Source: Bos javanicus
Lineage: Eukaryota > Chordata > Mammalia > Artiodactyla > Bovidae
Reading direction: 5' to 3'
DNA length: 64,000 nt
Assembly (NCBI RefSeq): GCF_032452875.1
Contig: NC_083897.1
Span: 7,980,854-8,044,853, forward strand
The notes beneath the pieces are model-generated. The model saw only the letters and a program-made list of their open reading frames with translations. It was not told the DNA's origin and ran no database searches. Positions within the stretch are counted from its first letter, which is position 1, and the number at the start of each line of letters is the position of its first letter. Positions 20,511 to 31,746 of this stretch are shown in pieces. A program made the position numbers and the translations under genes.

Positions 20511-21724
20511 ATACCAAGCACAGGGACCCCAAACCAGAGCTGAGACCCAGCTCCTAGAGGACAATTCCTCCGGAAGAAGGTCCAATACATGTCACCTCCA
20601 GGCAGCCCTCAGCCCACCCCCAAGCCCCGTGCAGACCCTCAGTTCCCCCTGGCACATCCTGGGGGGACTGCGACTCTGACCAAGGCCCCGTTAGTGCCCT
20701 CCGCTCTAAACAGCAGAGGGGAAGGGCGCCCTGTTCAAGACCCGCGCGCCTTCCCGCGCCGCCGCGGATGGCCATCTGTCCGGCCCAGGGCTCTGTCCAG
20801 GGTTTCTGGGGAAACGCGGGAGAGCGCCCCTCACACCCGTGAGGGAATGTGGACCCCCCTCGTGTGGAGAGGACCTGGACTGTGCCCGCAGGGAGAGGCC
20901 CGGCCCCCCCCCACCCCCAGTGCCCAGACGCCCCGGGGTGGGGAGCCCTGCACTTGACCCGAGACCCTGGGGCACTCCTGCTCAGTCTCGTGCAGCCGGG
21001 CGCCTCTCCCTCCCGCCGCCCAGAGCCTCACTCTTCACCAAATTATCCTCACTAACAGCGGGATTCAAGGGCCCTTCACGCCTCTCCTGATCGCCGAGCC
21101 TGCAGGACGCCTCTCCGCTGATTCAACACCCATTTACAGAGCCCTTACCGGGGTCATTAGAGGTGGCCACTCACCCGGAGCAGGCCTCCTGGGACGACCT
21201 CCGCATCCCCCCGCAGCAGCTTCCCCCGCAGCCACGTGCGGGGCCGGGCGCCTCCTCTCCTGCTCTCCTGGGGTCTCAGGGATCCCTCCAGCTGCAGGGG
21301 TAGCCGGGTGCATCAAGCCCTGGCTCAGAGCCGGACACCAAGCCCCGCTGTGAGGACCCAGCAGTGGGAAACAGGGGGCTCCTGCCCGCGAGGACCTAGG
21401 ATCTAGAGGGGAGAGCTGTCCACCCCAAGTGTCCAGTGCTGGTCACACAGGGCTAGAGAGGGGAGTCCGGGTGCTGGGGGCGGGGTCTGTCAAGGTTTCC
21501 TGAGGAGGGACACCTGGGGGCTGTGCCAAGAAGGGGGAGGTCCTCAGGGGCCCAGAGATCATTGTCCATGGGGGTATGGGGGGGCCCAGGGTTGTGCAGA
21601 GAAGTGGGGAGAGGCAGGAGCCAAATCAGGGACCTGGAGGAAGAGGGAGTTCCATGGAGGAAGCTGGGACCCAGTGTCCCATCCCCCAACCAGGTACCAC
21701 AGATAAGAGCCAGGAAAGCACCTT
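20511..21724 (-). repeat. Arm B of the 1.2 kb CpG-rich inverted duplication
   Basis: Reverse complement of 1875-3098. The core includes identical long stretches such as the G/C-run around 20908-20930, matched to the exact run length in arm A. Differences cluster at 20545-20605 (the inner edge), where arm A has tcttcgaagac and arm B has tcctagaggac. A longer minus-strand frame (21453-21986) extends past the arm boundary but has low-complexity, proline-rich wording and no recognisable domain. Confidence 0.93.
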
Positions 21725-22920
21725 TAGGATGTGTGGCTGGTGATCTCAGGAGAGGCCTGAGGTCAGAGGCCAGCTTTTGAGGGAGGTGGGGCGGTAGAGG
21801 AGTGAATGGAAAGTGAAGAGTTAGTGGTAGGGCTACAGACTGCTCTTGTAAAACTTGGCTCTGATACGAATAGAGAGAGGAGTAGAAAGGGCTGGCTCTT
21901 GTGTTAGGGATGGAAGAGGTGTCACAAGTTATGGGGGTGGAGGTGGGCGTTGGGAAAGGACCCCGTGGGAAAGGAGTAGATGACACATGGAGAGAGAGAA
22001 GAGAGGGTTCTGGCTAGGGATGGGGCCAGGCGGGCTGCAGGAGGTGAGATGAGGTCCTAGGCGGAACCATGTCTCATTTGTTACCCTGAGCAGCTGAGAA
22101 CGCGGTGCCTGTCCTGAGGGGTGGCATATGCACAGAGCCTGGTCTAAGCAAAGATGTCCTTGTCTTGTTTGGTAGGGGTCCATGGAGGGTGCAGCCCTGC
22201 AGGCAGTTGTTCCAGTTTGTTCTGCTGAGCAAGTAGAGGTGTGGGGCATGGCTGGGGACTCTCATCGTTTACCAAGCTCTGTGCAAGGATCTATGTTGAG
22301 GTCTGATTGGGGTGGCCCTTCTCAGAGTGTCCTGAGCAATGACTTGGGCATGACTCATGTTCTGATGGTTCCTGGCATGCCAAATAGGGGTGTGTGGACT
22401 TAGCCCTATAAACCCTCTGAGGTTGTATTGTCTGTCTGGCTCTTGTTCTTGTTTGGAGTCGAATCTGGCCCTCAGTGTGTTATGCTTTGGTATGAGAATG
22501 GGTTCTGGCCTGGCAGATGGCTATTGCATGGAGGTCTGGTTCTCAAATAAGAGCTGGCTCCTGGTTTGCCGAGCAGTGTGTGGGTCTGAGCAGTGAGCAC
22601 TGATCAGAGCAGGACAATGTCAAGGTGTATTGAAGGCTGAATAGGTTTCATGAGATACAGCTGTCCCCACATGTGGTGAAAGGTGATCTATGTATGTACT
22701 GTGGCCAGTGCATGAGCTTTCACTTCAGCTTGTGGAGTAGTGCTGGGAACACTTGCATGGACTGCCTTGCAACGTACTGACTAGCAGTGAGATATAGGGC
22801 AAAGTTGGTCCTAAAGGGTTAAGCACTGTTAAGTGTATCAGCCTTGGTCTGACTTTGGGTGGGGGAAGGCCTTGTGGTTTTTTAGCTATAGGTTCAGCCC
22901 CAGGAAGGGGACATATTATA
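21725..22920. other. Unassigned non-coding DNA beyond arm B
   Basis: About 1.2 kb of G-rich then balanced sequence. No repeat, RNA gene or exon is recognised, and it is not shared with the flank of arm A. Confidence 0.4.
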
Positions 22921-22923
22921 ATA

Positions 22924-23400
22924 TAGGAAGTCCCCTATATACATTCCAACAGGGCATTCATAAGTCCCATTTGTTCATAAGTCCAACAAAGTTAGCCTAG
23001 GTACCCAGCTAACACAATTGTATTAACCCAACTAACAAAGTTAGCCTAGGTAACCAACTAACACAATAGCATTGTACTGTAATAGGTTTCTAATACATTT
23101 CACACAAATAGGACATAAAAAGCAAACAAAAAATAAACAAAGCAGTTTTAATCTTATAGGACCTTGAAAAGTACAATAGTGCAGTACAACTGTCATACAA
23201 GGGCTGGCATGGAGTGAACAGGCAAGAAGAGTCACTGACTGGAGGATGGAGAGGAGGTGGGAGATGGCAGAGCTGAAGGATCATCAGCAATAGGAGAGGG
23301 AGGGCAAGCTGCAATTTCACTCATGCCTAATGCTGGTGGAACACATGTTTACATCTTTCAAAGTTCAAAACTTGAAAGTTCGTATGTAGGGGACTTCCTG
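22924..23400. mobile_element. Tigger-type DNA transposon derivative
   Basis: Inverted termini: taggaagtcccctatatac at the left and gtatgtaggggacttcctg at the right, with TA on both sides (22922-22923 and 23401-23402). The internal sequence (gttagcctaggtacccagct, gctggcatggagtgaacagg) matches a common non-autonomous Tigger/pogo relative. There is no transposase. A 49 bp unit is duplicated in tandem from 22985. Confidence 0.85.
22985..23080. repeat. 49 bp tandem duplication inside the Tigger element
   Basis: aacaaagttagcctaggta recurs at 22985 and 23034, with downstream agctaacacaat and aactaacacaat. It is a local duplication of the element's own sequence. Confidence 0.88.
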
Positions 23401-23402
23401 TA

Positions 23403-23820
23403 TGATGAGTGGTGGCTGGATATGGGTCCCTGTCTGGGTGGATGCTACACATCCCATCAGCGGTATGACCAATGTGCCCATTTCTGCTGGAACAGCATAA
23501 ACTACTCCTTCACAAAGCAGGTTCATTTTGAAGCATCTATGGTTTTCACACACAATACTTCATTCTTCCTATATCAGTCACATCAACAGCTTTAACTTGC
23601 AGGTCAGGCTGTCCTCCCCAACATCCATTCTGCCCAGGTACTAAGAAGCCTGGATAACAAACAAGTAGTGAGGACCTTCCCTTTCACAGTTCTCATGAAC
23701 TCTGCCTTTCCTCTTTGGCTTCTCTACCAGTCACTCCTCTGCCATCCCCAGTGGTATTTTCGGAAACCCAGAGTACCCTTACTGTCCTGGTGGTACCAGC
23801 TCTCAAGAGAGTACATTTCG
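23403..23820. other. Unassigned non-coding DNA
   Basis: No recognised element or exon between the Tigger element and the MLT1 LTR. Confidence 0.4.
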
Positions 23821-24215
23821 CTTGTGTGCTGGATTGAATAGTGTCCCCCCAAAATTCATGTCCATCTGAAACCTGTGAATGTGATGTCATTTGGAAATAG
23901 GGTCTTTGCAGAGGTAATCAAGTTTAGATGAGGTCATACTGAGTTAGGATAGACTGTAAATCCAATATGACTAGTGTCTTTATAGGAAGAGACGCTTTGG
24001 GCACAGACACAGAGAGGAGAATGCCATGTGAAGACAGAGACTGGAAAGATGCATCACAAGCCAAGGAATGCTGACAACCATCGGGAGTTAAGAAACCAAG
24101 AAGGGTACTTCCCCAGAGCCTTTGTAGGGAGTGTGGCTTGCTGGCACCTTGATTTCAGACTTCCAGCCTCCAGAACTGTTGGAGAATAAATGTCTGTTAT
24201 GTAAAACCACTCAGT

Positions 24216-24338
24216 GGAGAAGGAAATGGCAACCCACTCCAGTATTCTTGCCTGGAAAATCCCATGGACAGAGGAGCCTGGTGGGCTACAATCCTTGGGG
24301 TCACAAAGAGTCGGACACAACTGAGTGACTAACACTAT
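24216..24338 (+). mobile_element. Bov-A SINE monomer
   Basis: One Bov-A unit from ggagaaggaaatggcaaccc to cacaactgagtgactaacac. It has no simple-repeat tail and no target-site duplication of its own on the right, unlike neighbouring SINEs. Confidence 0.92.
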
Positions 24339-24407
24339 GCAAACAGTGCTTAACTTTATGAAGGGGACTTTTAGTTGACATGGGAAGGGATGGAATAGAA
24401 AATGTGT

Positions 24408-24530
24408 ACAGTTGGCCCTCTTCATCCATGGGCTCCGCATCTGCGAATTCAACCTATGGCAGATCTGCATATGCAGGATCCCATGGATTTCATGCATATG
24501 GAGCAAAAAATATATAAGTGGGCCTGTAAA
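24408..24530. mobile_element. Tigger-like MITE fragment
   Basis: The terminus acagttggccctcttcatcc and then gggctccgcatctgcgaatt match a familiar Tigger-class end. The second terminus is missing. Confidence 0.6.
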
Positions 24531-24533
24531 TGT

Positions 24534-24755
24534 TAGCTTCCCAGGTGACGCTAGTGGTGGAGAGCCTGCCTGCAATGCAGGTGATATAAGAGACACAGGT
24601 TCGACCCCTGGGTCAGGAGGGTCCCCTGGAGGAGGGCATGGCGACCCACTCCAGTGTTCTTGCCTGGAGGGTCCCATGGAGAGAGGAGCCTGGTGGGCTA
24701 CAGTCCATGGGGCCGCACAGAGTCTGACATGACAAGTGACTTAGCATGCATGCAT
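24534..24755 (+). mobile_element. Bov-tA SINE
   Basis: agcttcccaggtgacgctag head, caggttcgacccctgggtc B box, Bov-A body and a gcatgcatgcat tail. Confidence 0.93.
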
Positions 24756-25099
24756 AGATATTAGCAGCTCTACCATCCAATAAAGGATGCTACTACTTGA
24801 AGTCAGAACTAGTGTCTGTGCTCAAAATGAAAAGTTTTCTACAATAAATTTGCAGTTTCCTTTAAGGTTCCCCACCCCCCCCACCCCCCTCCACCCCCTG
24901 CCAAGAAGCCTAGACATTAGAGAGGGAACTAATTTGTTCATGGGAAAAAAATAATAAAGTGCTTTCACTGACTGCTGTTAAAAAAAAAAAAAAAACAACA
25001 ACAACACTCAGTTTCAGGTAACTTGTTACAGCAGCCATAAGAAACTGACACATTGTTTCTATTTCTTTTTGGTTAGCCGCTGCCTAAATGTCAAGGATT

Positions 25100-25322
25100 T
25101 CTTTTATTTATTTATTTTTGGGTGCACTGGGTCTATGTGGGAGCCTCATTGCGGTGGCTTGTCTTGTTGTGGAGTACAGGCTCTAGGTGCACAGGCTCAG
25201 TGCTTGTGACACGCGGGCTTAGTTGCTCTGTTGCTTGCGGGATCTTCCCAGACCAGGGATCGAACCTGTGTCCCCTGCATTGGCAGGTGGATTCTTAACC
25301 ACTGGATCACCAGGGAAGTCCC
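25100..25322 (-). mobile_element. CHR-type tRNA-Glu SINE, long form
   Basis: Antisense: tttatttatttttgggtgca, cattgcggtggcttgtcttg in the body, ccactggatcaccagggaag at the end. Confidence 0.9.
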
Positions 25323-25372
25323 GAGGATTTCTTTTAATTTCTCTAGTTATGCTCCTCTTTGGACTGTGCTGT

Positions 25373-25441
25373 GCTGTACTTGGTTGCTCAGTCATGTCTA
25401 ACTCTTTGCAACCCCATGGACTGTAGCCCGCCAGTTTCCTC
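25373..25441 (-). mobile_element. Bov-A fragment
   Basis: About 70 bp: ggttgctcagtcatgtctaa to ctgtagcccgccagtttcct. Confidence 0.85.
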
Positions 25442-25552
25442 TCTCCTCTTTAGACAAGTGAGTGTAATTTTAACCATCTGGATTTCATCAAACGTCTACA
25501 TCTGTTAAGCAACTGGGACTGTTAAAATATTACCAGTGCATGTTAGCCAAAA

Positions 25553-25749
25553 AAGTGAAAGTGAAAATCACTGAGTCGTGTCCAACTCTTGCAACCCCAT
25601 GGACTATACAGTCCATGGAATTCTCCAGGCCAAAATACTGGAGTGGGTAGCCTTTCCCTTCTCCAGGAGATCTGCCCACCCTAGGAATAGAACCAGGGTC
25701 TCCTGCATTGCAGGCAGATTCTTTACCAGCTGAGCTACCAGGGAATCCC
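25553..25749 (-). mobile_element. Bov-tA SINE
   Basis: Antisense, from aagtgaaagtgaaaatcact to gctgagctaccagggaatcc. Confidence 0.93.
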
Positions 25750-26440
25750 TATTTTAGATAGGATTGATATTGCTTTTATAGTGTAACAAATGAATTTGAA
25801 AATTTGCCACCTATTTAAAGCACAGAGAATCTTTTTTTCTAAGAGAGAAAGTATTTAAAAAATTCCTGGGGAAGTGTCTTGCATCAATCCTGCTTGCTCT
25901 GGTTTCTCCTCTTATTGATTTTAATAGTATAGTTTTAGTCCATTTTCTGTAAATAAATTCACTTCTTATTTTAGAGAGTTACTATGTTCTCATTTAGAAT
26001 TAAATTTCTACCAATTACTTACTTGGATTTGAGGTATTATATTTGATGGAAAGGAACCAGATATATAACTTATTCTTCCATCTCCTTCTTTTCTTTTTTA
26101 TAGTTATTTGCTAGCCTACAAAACATTCTCACTTTTTTGCTTCATTCCATATCAAACACTCCAACAATATGCCTTCTACTACCCTAAATTTCCCCCTTCT
26201 CATCTCCTTTTGCCAGTCCCCTGCCCTGTCCCAATTTCTCTACTCCCTCTTCGTACCTACTAAGTGCTGTTAAAGAAACTGTCTAAATCATACTACCTGG
26301 ATTCTGTACAAAGTCAGGCTCCAAGATGCCCTAATGGGTCTTAATGAATGGCCCTTGGAGTCCAACTCAAGAAAGGTATAACCTTTGGGTCTAAGGCAAC
26401 CCCCTGGCTAGCAAATGGTTTGCCAGGATCCCTACATCAC
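25750..26440. other. Unassigned AT-rich DNA
   Basis: No recognised repeat, RNA or exon. Confidence 0.4.
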
Positions 26441-26441
26441 T

Positions 26442-26668
26442 TTGGGCTTCCCAAGTGGCACTAGTAAAGAACATGCCTGCCAATACAGGAGACATAAGAG
26501 ACGTGGGTTATTCAATCCCTGGGTCGGGAAGATCTCCTGGAAAAGGGCATGGCAACCCACTCCAGTATTCTTGCCTGGAGAATCCCATGGACAGAGGAGC
26601 CTGGTGGGCTATGGTCCATAGGGTCACAAAGAGTTGGACACGACTGAAGCGACTTAGCGTGCACATGC
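26442..26668 (+). mobile_element. Bov-tA SINE
   Basis: ggcttcccaagtggcactag head, Bov-A body to acgactgaagcgacttagcg. The B box is broken by an extra t (gggttattcaatccctggg). Confidence 0.93.
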
Positions 26669-26937
26669 CTTACTTAAAACTCACTGCTTAACTTATGCAA
26701 TGTGATGAATCCTCAATTTATTCCTTGAGCTTTAGTAGCTTGCTAGTCTCTCCTTACTTGGATCCCAGTTACCTACCTGTTCACTAATCCATTGCTGAGT
26801 GCTGAACCTTGCCCAACACTTGTCAGTTGCCTTGACTACTGCCGTGCCCAGCCAGGACTTTGACTTTTCCCCAAGGAGCTTTTTAAAACATCAAACTATT
26901 AAGCCACACACTGTGCTAAATGACTCACATCCACTAT

Positions 26938-27063
26938 TTTTTTTTTTTTTTTTTGGCTGCCTTGGCTGGCATGCGGTGTCTTAGTTCCCAGATCAGGAAT
27001 TGAACCTGCATCCCCTGCAGTGGAAGCACAGTGTCATAATCACTGAACTGCCAGGGAAGTCCC
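26938..27063 (-). mobile_element. CHR-type tRNA-Glu SINE
   Basis: Begins with a T17 run, then ggctgccttggctggcatgc, ending tgccagggaagtccct. Confidence 0.9.
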
Positions 27064-27859
27064 TCACATCCACCATCTTGTTTAATGCTCACAGCAGTCA
27101 TGTGAGGTCTCAATTACCCCCTGAACTTCAGCCAATGACTGTGCCTTCCATTACACAGAAAAGAATGAGGACATCCACTTAAGCTTCCCCAATTTCCTTC
27201 TTCTTGACCTCAAAGTCTCTCTAGATCTTCAACTGCTTTCTTTCCTTTACTTCCATGATGAAAACTTGCCAAATGGGGAGGGACAGAAACAGAGGGACAA
27301 CTGAGAGATAGAAATGGTCAATCCGTGGTCTTGAGGAGTACAGACCTTCATGGAGTCCATGAGGATCAGCAAAGATGTCTAAAAGGAAGCACCAAGAGCC
27401 TGCCAAGGAGGTTCAGAAAGCTGTCGTCCAAGGAGATTTTGAAATAGGAAGACAAGGAAAGAGCTCAGTAAGGTTTGGTGGGTTAAGAGTGTAGCATTTC
27501 TTGTGGGGCACCTACTGACTTCTGAAAACACCCTTCTTTTTCATGTGGGGTCAGCCAATGTGTAGAGACGTTCAGTCTTCATCTTTTTCAAGGCACTACT
27601 CACCTGCCAACTTAATCACTCAGATGGTTTTGATTGTATCTCTGCAACTACCACTTCTACCTTGATAGCACCAGACTTTCATGAGTTTCCCTATAATGAT
27701 TCCAAAAGTCCAAGTTCCCCACTGTAGTCAAGTGCCTCAGCCTGCCTTAGCTTTGAGGAAAGTCAATACAACCCTCTTTACATCCAGTCATATTTGGCCA
27801 CCACCCAAGATGAAGCCCCCTGATCATCTGTCCTCTCTCTTCCTTTCATCTCCATCCTG
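27064..27859. other. Unassigned non-coding DNA
   Basis: The opening stretch (gctcacagcagtcatgtgag) may be an old MIR continuation. The rest is unrecognised, with no exon evidence. Confidence 0.35.
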
Positions 27860-27869
27860 CTCTGTACTT

Positions 27870-28066
27870 CCGTGAAAGTGAAAGTCATTCAGTTGTGTCC
27901 GACTCTTTGCGACCCCATGGACTATACAGTCCATGGAATTCTTCAGGCCAGAATATTGGAGTGGGTAGCCTTTCCCTTCTCCAGAGGATCTTCCCAACCC
28001 AGGGATCAAACCAGGGTCTCCCACATTGCAGGCAAATTCTTTACCAGCTGAGCTATCAGGGAAGCC
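27870..28066 (-). mobile_element. Bov-tA SINE
   Basis: Complete antisense copy. The 10 bp target-site duplication ctctgtactt lies at 27860-27869 and 28067-28076. Confidence 0.95.
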
Positions 28067-28076
28067 CTCTGTACTT

Positions 28077-28904
28077 TGGTACTACCCAAATTCCCAATAC
28101 ACCTCTCCCACCCAGATCTTTCCACTTGGCCCTAGGGAATTCTCATTCAAAGATAGACAGACTCTCTTCCAGGGGAACTCTCCCACTTTCTGGCCTTGAA
28201 TTAAACATGGTCCTCCCCTCAAGATACCACTTCCATTGCACCTCCCTCCAGTGAACAATGCTCGTTCATTTATTATTCACAAATTATAGTAGGTATTCTC
28301 CTGTGTCATCACTGCTTCCAAGCCCATAACTCTTTCAATATTGCTTCCTTAAAGTTTATACCATCCATTTTCTCTTCTTCATTGCCATAGTCTAATAGCT
28401 TCCTGGCCAGCCTCTCTCTCCCTGTCTCTCATTGGTTGAATATGTTGACACTTGACTCACAGTCTTCCTCTCTAACAAACTGGCTACCATCTTGAGCAAC
28501 TTCAGTGTTCCTATCAACAAGCATTCATCTTGGGTGCCTAGTGTTTTTTGGGGAGGGGGCATTCTAAAAAGGCAGTATTTGAACAGCCTCAGCTGACTAA
28601 ACTTTGTGGTTTCTTGGTGGTTACTCAATATGAAATGTCTCCATTTGGACAGAAACTCAGCCTTGTTCAGGACAGAGAGTGCAGGATGATTGTAGTTGAG
28701 TAGAAATTCAATAGATCTGAATTCTTCTCTGAAGCAGACTCAGACTCCAAGTATATGAGATGGTGAGATTTCTGGGGAAAGCAAGAGTTGCAGCAGACTG
28801 AATCTAGGCTTATCTGGTGGGTGGCACAATATTCAGATCAACTCTATTACAAAGAGACTACCCTCTGAATTAAAGTTTCATGATGTTGATAAGTAAAAAA
28901 TGTG
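28077..28904. other. Unassigned non-coding DNA
   Basis: No recognised repeat or exon. The 78-codon minus-strand frame at 28392-28628 has no family resemblance. Confidence 0.4.
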
Positions 28905-29135
28905 ATTTCAGTAAATATTTCCTGAGCATCTGTTATGACCTAGGTACTGTCCCAGGAGCTGAGAAAAGAAAAATGGAGGGAAAAAATCCTGACCCCATTG
29001 CTTACATCGGTTCATAAATGCTTAGCATAAATCATTCATATGTCAAATTGAAATAGTGATATGCACTTCATAGAATTGTTGTGACTTTTAAACGAGATAA
29101 TTCATATGAGGCAGATAGCTCAATAAATGGTAAGT
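28905..29135 (+). mobile_element. Ancient interspersed repeat plus MIR-like piece
   Basis: cctgagcatctgttatgacc, then tactgtcccaggagctgaga, is the same old repeat as near 56010. The stretch 29060-29135 (ttaaacgagataattcatat) reads like the 3' half of a MIR. Confidence 0.6.
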
Positions 29136-29145
29136 AAATGGTAAA

Positions 29146-29442
29146 TCAGCCCTGGGATTTCTTTGGAAGGAATGTTGCTAAAGCTGAAACTCCAGTGCTT
29201 TGGCCACCTCACACGAAGAGTTGACTCATTGGAAAAGACTCTGATGCTGGGAGGGATTGGGGGCAGGAGGAGAAGGGGACGACAGAGGATGAGATGGCTG
29301 GATGGCATCACTGACTCGATAGACGTGAGTCTGAGTGAACTCCGGGAGTTGGTGATGGACAGGGAGGCCTGGAGTGCTGCGATTCATGGGGTCGCAAAGA
29401 GTCGGACACGACTGAGCAACTGATCTGATCTGATCTGATCTG
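29146..29442 (+). mobile_element. BovB LINE 3' end
   Basis: Last 300 bp of BovB ending in a (CTGAT)n tail. The 10 bp target-site duplication aaatggtaaa lies at 29136-29145 and 29443-29452. Short, relatively undecayed wording suggests a younger insertion. Confidence 0.95.
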
Positions 29443-29452
29443 AAATGGTAAA

Positions 29453-30645
29453 AACATGGGGCTACTGTGAACTCTTCTGCACCTCCTGAGTATGACCACC
29501 AGGTGTCAGCCTCCCCTAGCTAAACCCTAGCAGGCCAAAGGTGACCCGGTCATCTACCCCCTCCAACAGGAGAGCAAGGCACAAAGGACTTGACAGCTAT
29601 TTGCTCCTCACCTATTCCCGATCAGAGCTATTTAGGTGCAGAAACTTCTTAGTACTGATTTCAGGTGAGGACTTGGGTGCCCACAGAGTAAGCCCAGTTG
29701 GAAGGGTTCTGCAGTCTCCCTAGGCACCACAAGGTGGAAATGACCAAGATTTGGTCAAGGAGAAACAGAAAAAGGACATTAAAGGCAAAGAGGGGACAAA
29801 GCCAAGCCAATTCAGGAAAAGGCTAAGGAGAGAATGAAATTGGAGGATGAAGTGACAGAGAGGGAAAGATAAAACTTTTCTTATTTCATCACCTCTCCAG
29901 GGCCTTGCCCAAGGCCTTGCCAAAGCCCTCCAGCATTTAAGCCACCAACAACCCAAAACTCCCACCTCCCAGGCTCCTGCCACACGTCAAATCCCTTTTA
30001 AATCCTTGTAATCCCACTGATTCTCTAGCTAGCTTTCTCTCGGATATATTTCAGAGAGGAGCTTTCCAGTCCCTGGCAAAGAACTCATGATTCTTTTTGA
30101 GCCCCTGTAATTTCTACTTTGTATCTGAGCTGCCATATTTTCCAGACTTCCCTGTTCTCCTCATTAGAAACTCTATTTCCATTTTTTGAAAGAAGCTTTT
30201 TCCTCCTTACAATAGCCGCTTTGACTTGCCAGTTAACCAAGTTGCATATTTTGTTTCCCCAGTGCCTAGTATTTTTGATCGTTGGCATATATTTTCTCAG
30301 GCTTCCAATACTGTATTTTTTAAATAGTTCACAGGCTTCCTGTGGTGTATTGACTTTTTGAATGTTAGTCTTAATTTTTCCTAATGTCCTGTAACATGTA
30401 GCATACCCAAACAGGAATAGGCCTTGTTCAGATAGCATCCTGAAGCAGAACTGTTGACTTAGTGTGCTCTCTGTGGACAGAAACTGGCCTGCAACTGGTT
30501 TTCAGGTCCAACCACCAGTTAAGAGCTCTTTCCTTCACATAGAAAGAGGTTTTTGCTCAGGAATTTCTTAAGGGGGAAAAAAAAACCTAAGGAATGAATT
30601 GAGAAAATTGAACCTATACTCTATGTAAAAAATCTGAGAATGATA
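29453..30645. other. Unassigned DNA with a 117-codon antisense frame
   Basis: No repeat is recognised with confidence. The minus strand is open from 30438 to 30085 (117 codons, lysine- and asparagine-rich). It starts MLSEQGLFLF and ends ITGAQKES, and I know no family like it. The region is not GC-rich, so the frame is longer than most here, but there is no splice or promoter context. It may be an old retrocopy piece. Confidence 0.3.
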
Positions 30646-30649
30646 TATG

Positions 30650-30851
30650 TGTGCCAGTTGCTCAGTCGTGTCCAACTCTTTGCAACCCCATGGACTGAAG
30701 CCCACCAGGCTCCTCTGTCCATGGACTTCTCCAGGCAAGAATATTGGAGTGAGTTGCCATTTCTTTCTCTGGGGAATCTTCCTGAGCCAGGGATCAAACC
30801 CAGGTCTCCTGAATTGCAGGCAGATTCTTTACCGTCTGAGCCACCAGGGAA
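30650..30851 (-). mobile_element. Bov-tA SINE
   Basis: Antisense, gccagttgctcagtcgtgtc to cgtctgagccaccaggga. Confidence 0.93.
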
Positions 30852-31745
30852 AAATAAAATCTAAAGCATACTGCATTTAATGTAAAGACAAAATTGTGAA
30901 CTACCTTTAATTCCTTGTCTCCCTTAGCAGTGTTGGCAAAGGGAAGTGAATCCATTTCTATGGCAACACAAGGATTCTAGGAACTAATGTATCCGGCTAC
31001 CTGAAAAACCTGAACTTGGATTTCCTCCAAATCATGATCAATCCAGGTCATTGCCAGATCACTTAAAAGAGGCCTGGGACCTTCTACTCACCCAACTGCT
31101 GCTGTTTCTATTTATTGTCAATAGGGAAATAGCCTTATTAGGGAAATAACTCTGCTATGGTGACATTGCACATAACCACATAGGCAAAGGCTTGGACTGT
31201 CTGAGCTTTGGCAGAATGCCTTTTATCCTCCTGGAACACAGGAGAACAGGAGCCTGTAAGGGGCTCCTACAAGGCCATCTCCCACTGGCCTCCCTACCCA
31301 CCCTGGGAGGCTGTCATGAGATTGTTTCTCATGCCACCCTGGTTCAGATGATGTATGAAGCTTTCTGTCTTACACCTTCATAACATGTCTACAAGAACAT
31401 AAAACCCCTAATGACACCTCAGCTCCTCAGGACAACTTGTTCTAGTGTTGTCCTTTTTAGTGTGGGGGAAAGGATCACAGAGAACTGGCACCTTAGGCTT
31501 ATTCTTCTTTTGCTATCTACTTAAGGAGTAAAATGTCTGAATCTAGAAATGACTCGCTGGAGCTTATCAGCAAATAAATCTGGCCTTGGTCTTGGCTTGT
31601 CTCTTGTGTGAACTTGACAAGTCTTGAACCATTGCACACAATTAAGCTGTGACTGCACCAAAAGTATGTGGATTGAGGCCATAGCTGATTCCACTGATAA
31701 GATCTGAGTCCTCCTACTTGCTGGAGGCTCTTGCTGTTTCTAACA
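30852..31745. other. Unassigned non-coding DNA
   Basis: No recognised repeat, RNA or exon. Confidence 0.4.
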
Positions 31746-31746
31746 C

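Larger units (their letters stand above)
24216..25004 (+). mobile_element. Chimeric poly(A)-tailed retroinsertion in MLT1
   Basis: The block between the two MLT1 pieces is bounded by the 8 bp repeat cactcagt (24208-24215 and 25005-25012). It starts exactly with a Bov-A (ggagaaggaaatggc), then carries unique sequence, a MITE-like piece, a Bov-tA, more unique sequence, aataaa at 24953-24958 and a 16-A run ending 24995 with caacaacaac. That layout, with a signal about 20 bp before the A-run, is what one processed transcript copied by LINE machinery would leave. Independent insertions cannot be excluded. Confidence 0.6.
23823..25055 (+). mobile_element. MLT1-type MaLR LTR, split by an insertion
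   Basis: Left part 23823-24215 (ctggattgaatagtgtcccc, ggaaatagggtctttgcaga, acttccagcctccagaactg, and an aataaa at 24186) and right part 25005-25055 (cactcagtttcaggtaactt, cagccataagaaactgacac) join into a nearly complete LTR of the ERVL-MaLR class. Everything between is a later insertion. No internal retroviral sequence adjoins, so it is a solo LTR. Confidence 0.85.

Noticed and set aside
21453..21986. 177-codon minus-strand open frame extending past inverted-repeat arm B
   Set aside because: Proline/serine-rich, low-complexity wording in GC-rich DNA, no domain, and the corresponding frame in arm A breaks at a 1 bp indel.
24054..24677. 207-codon minus-strand open frame
   Set aside because: It is antisense across MLT1, Bov-A and Bov-tA sequence; the wording (SRQEHWSGSPCPPPGDPPDP) is the standard antisense translation of Bov-A.
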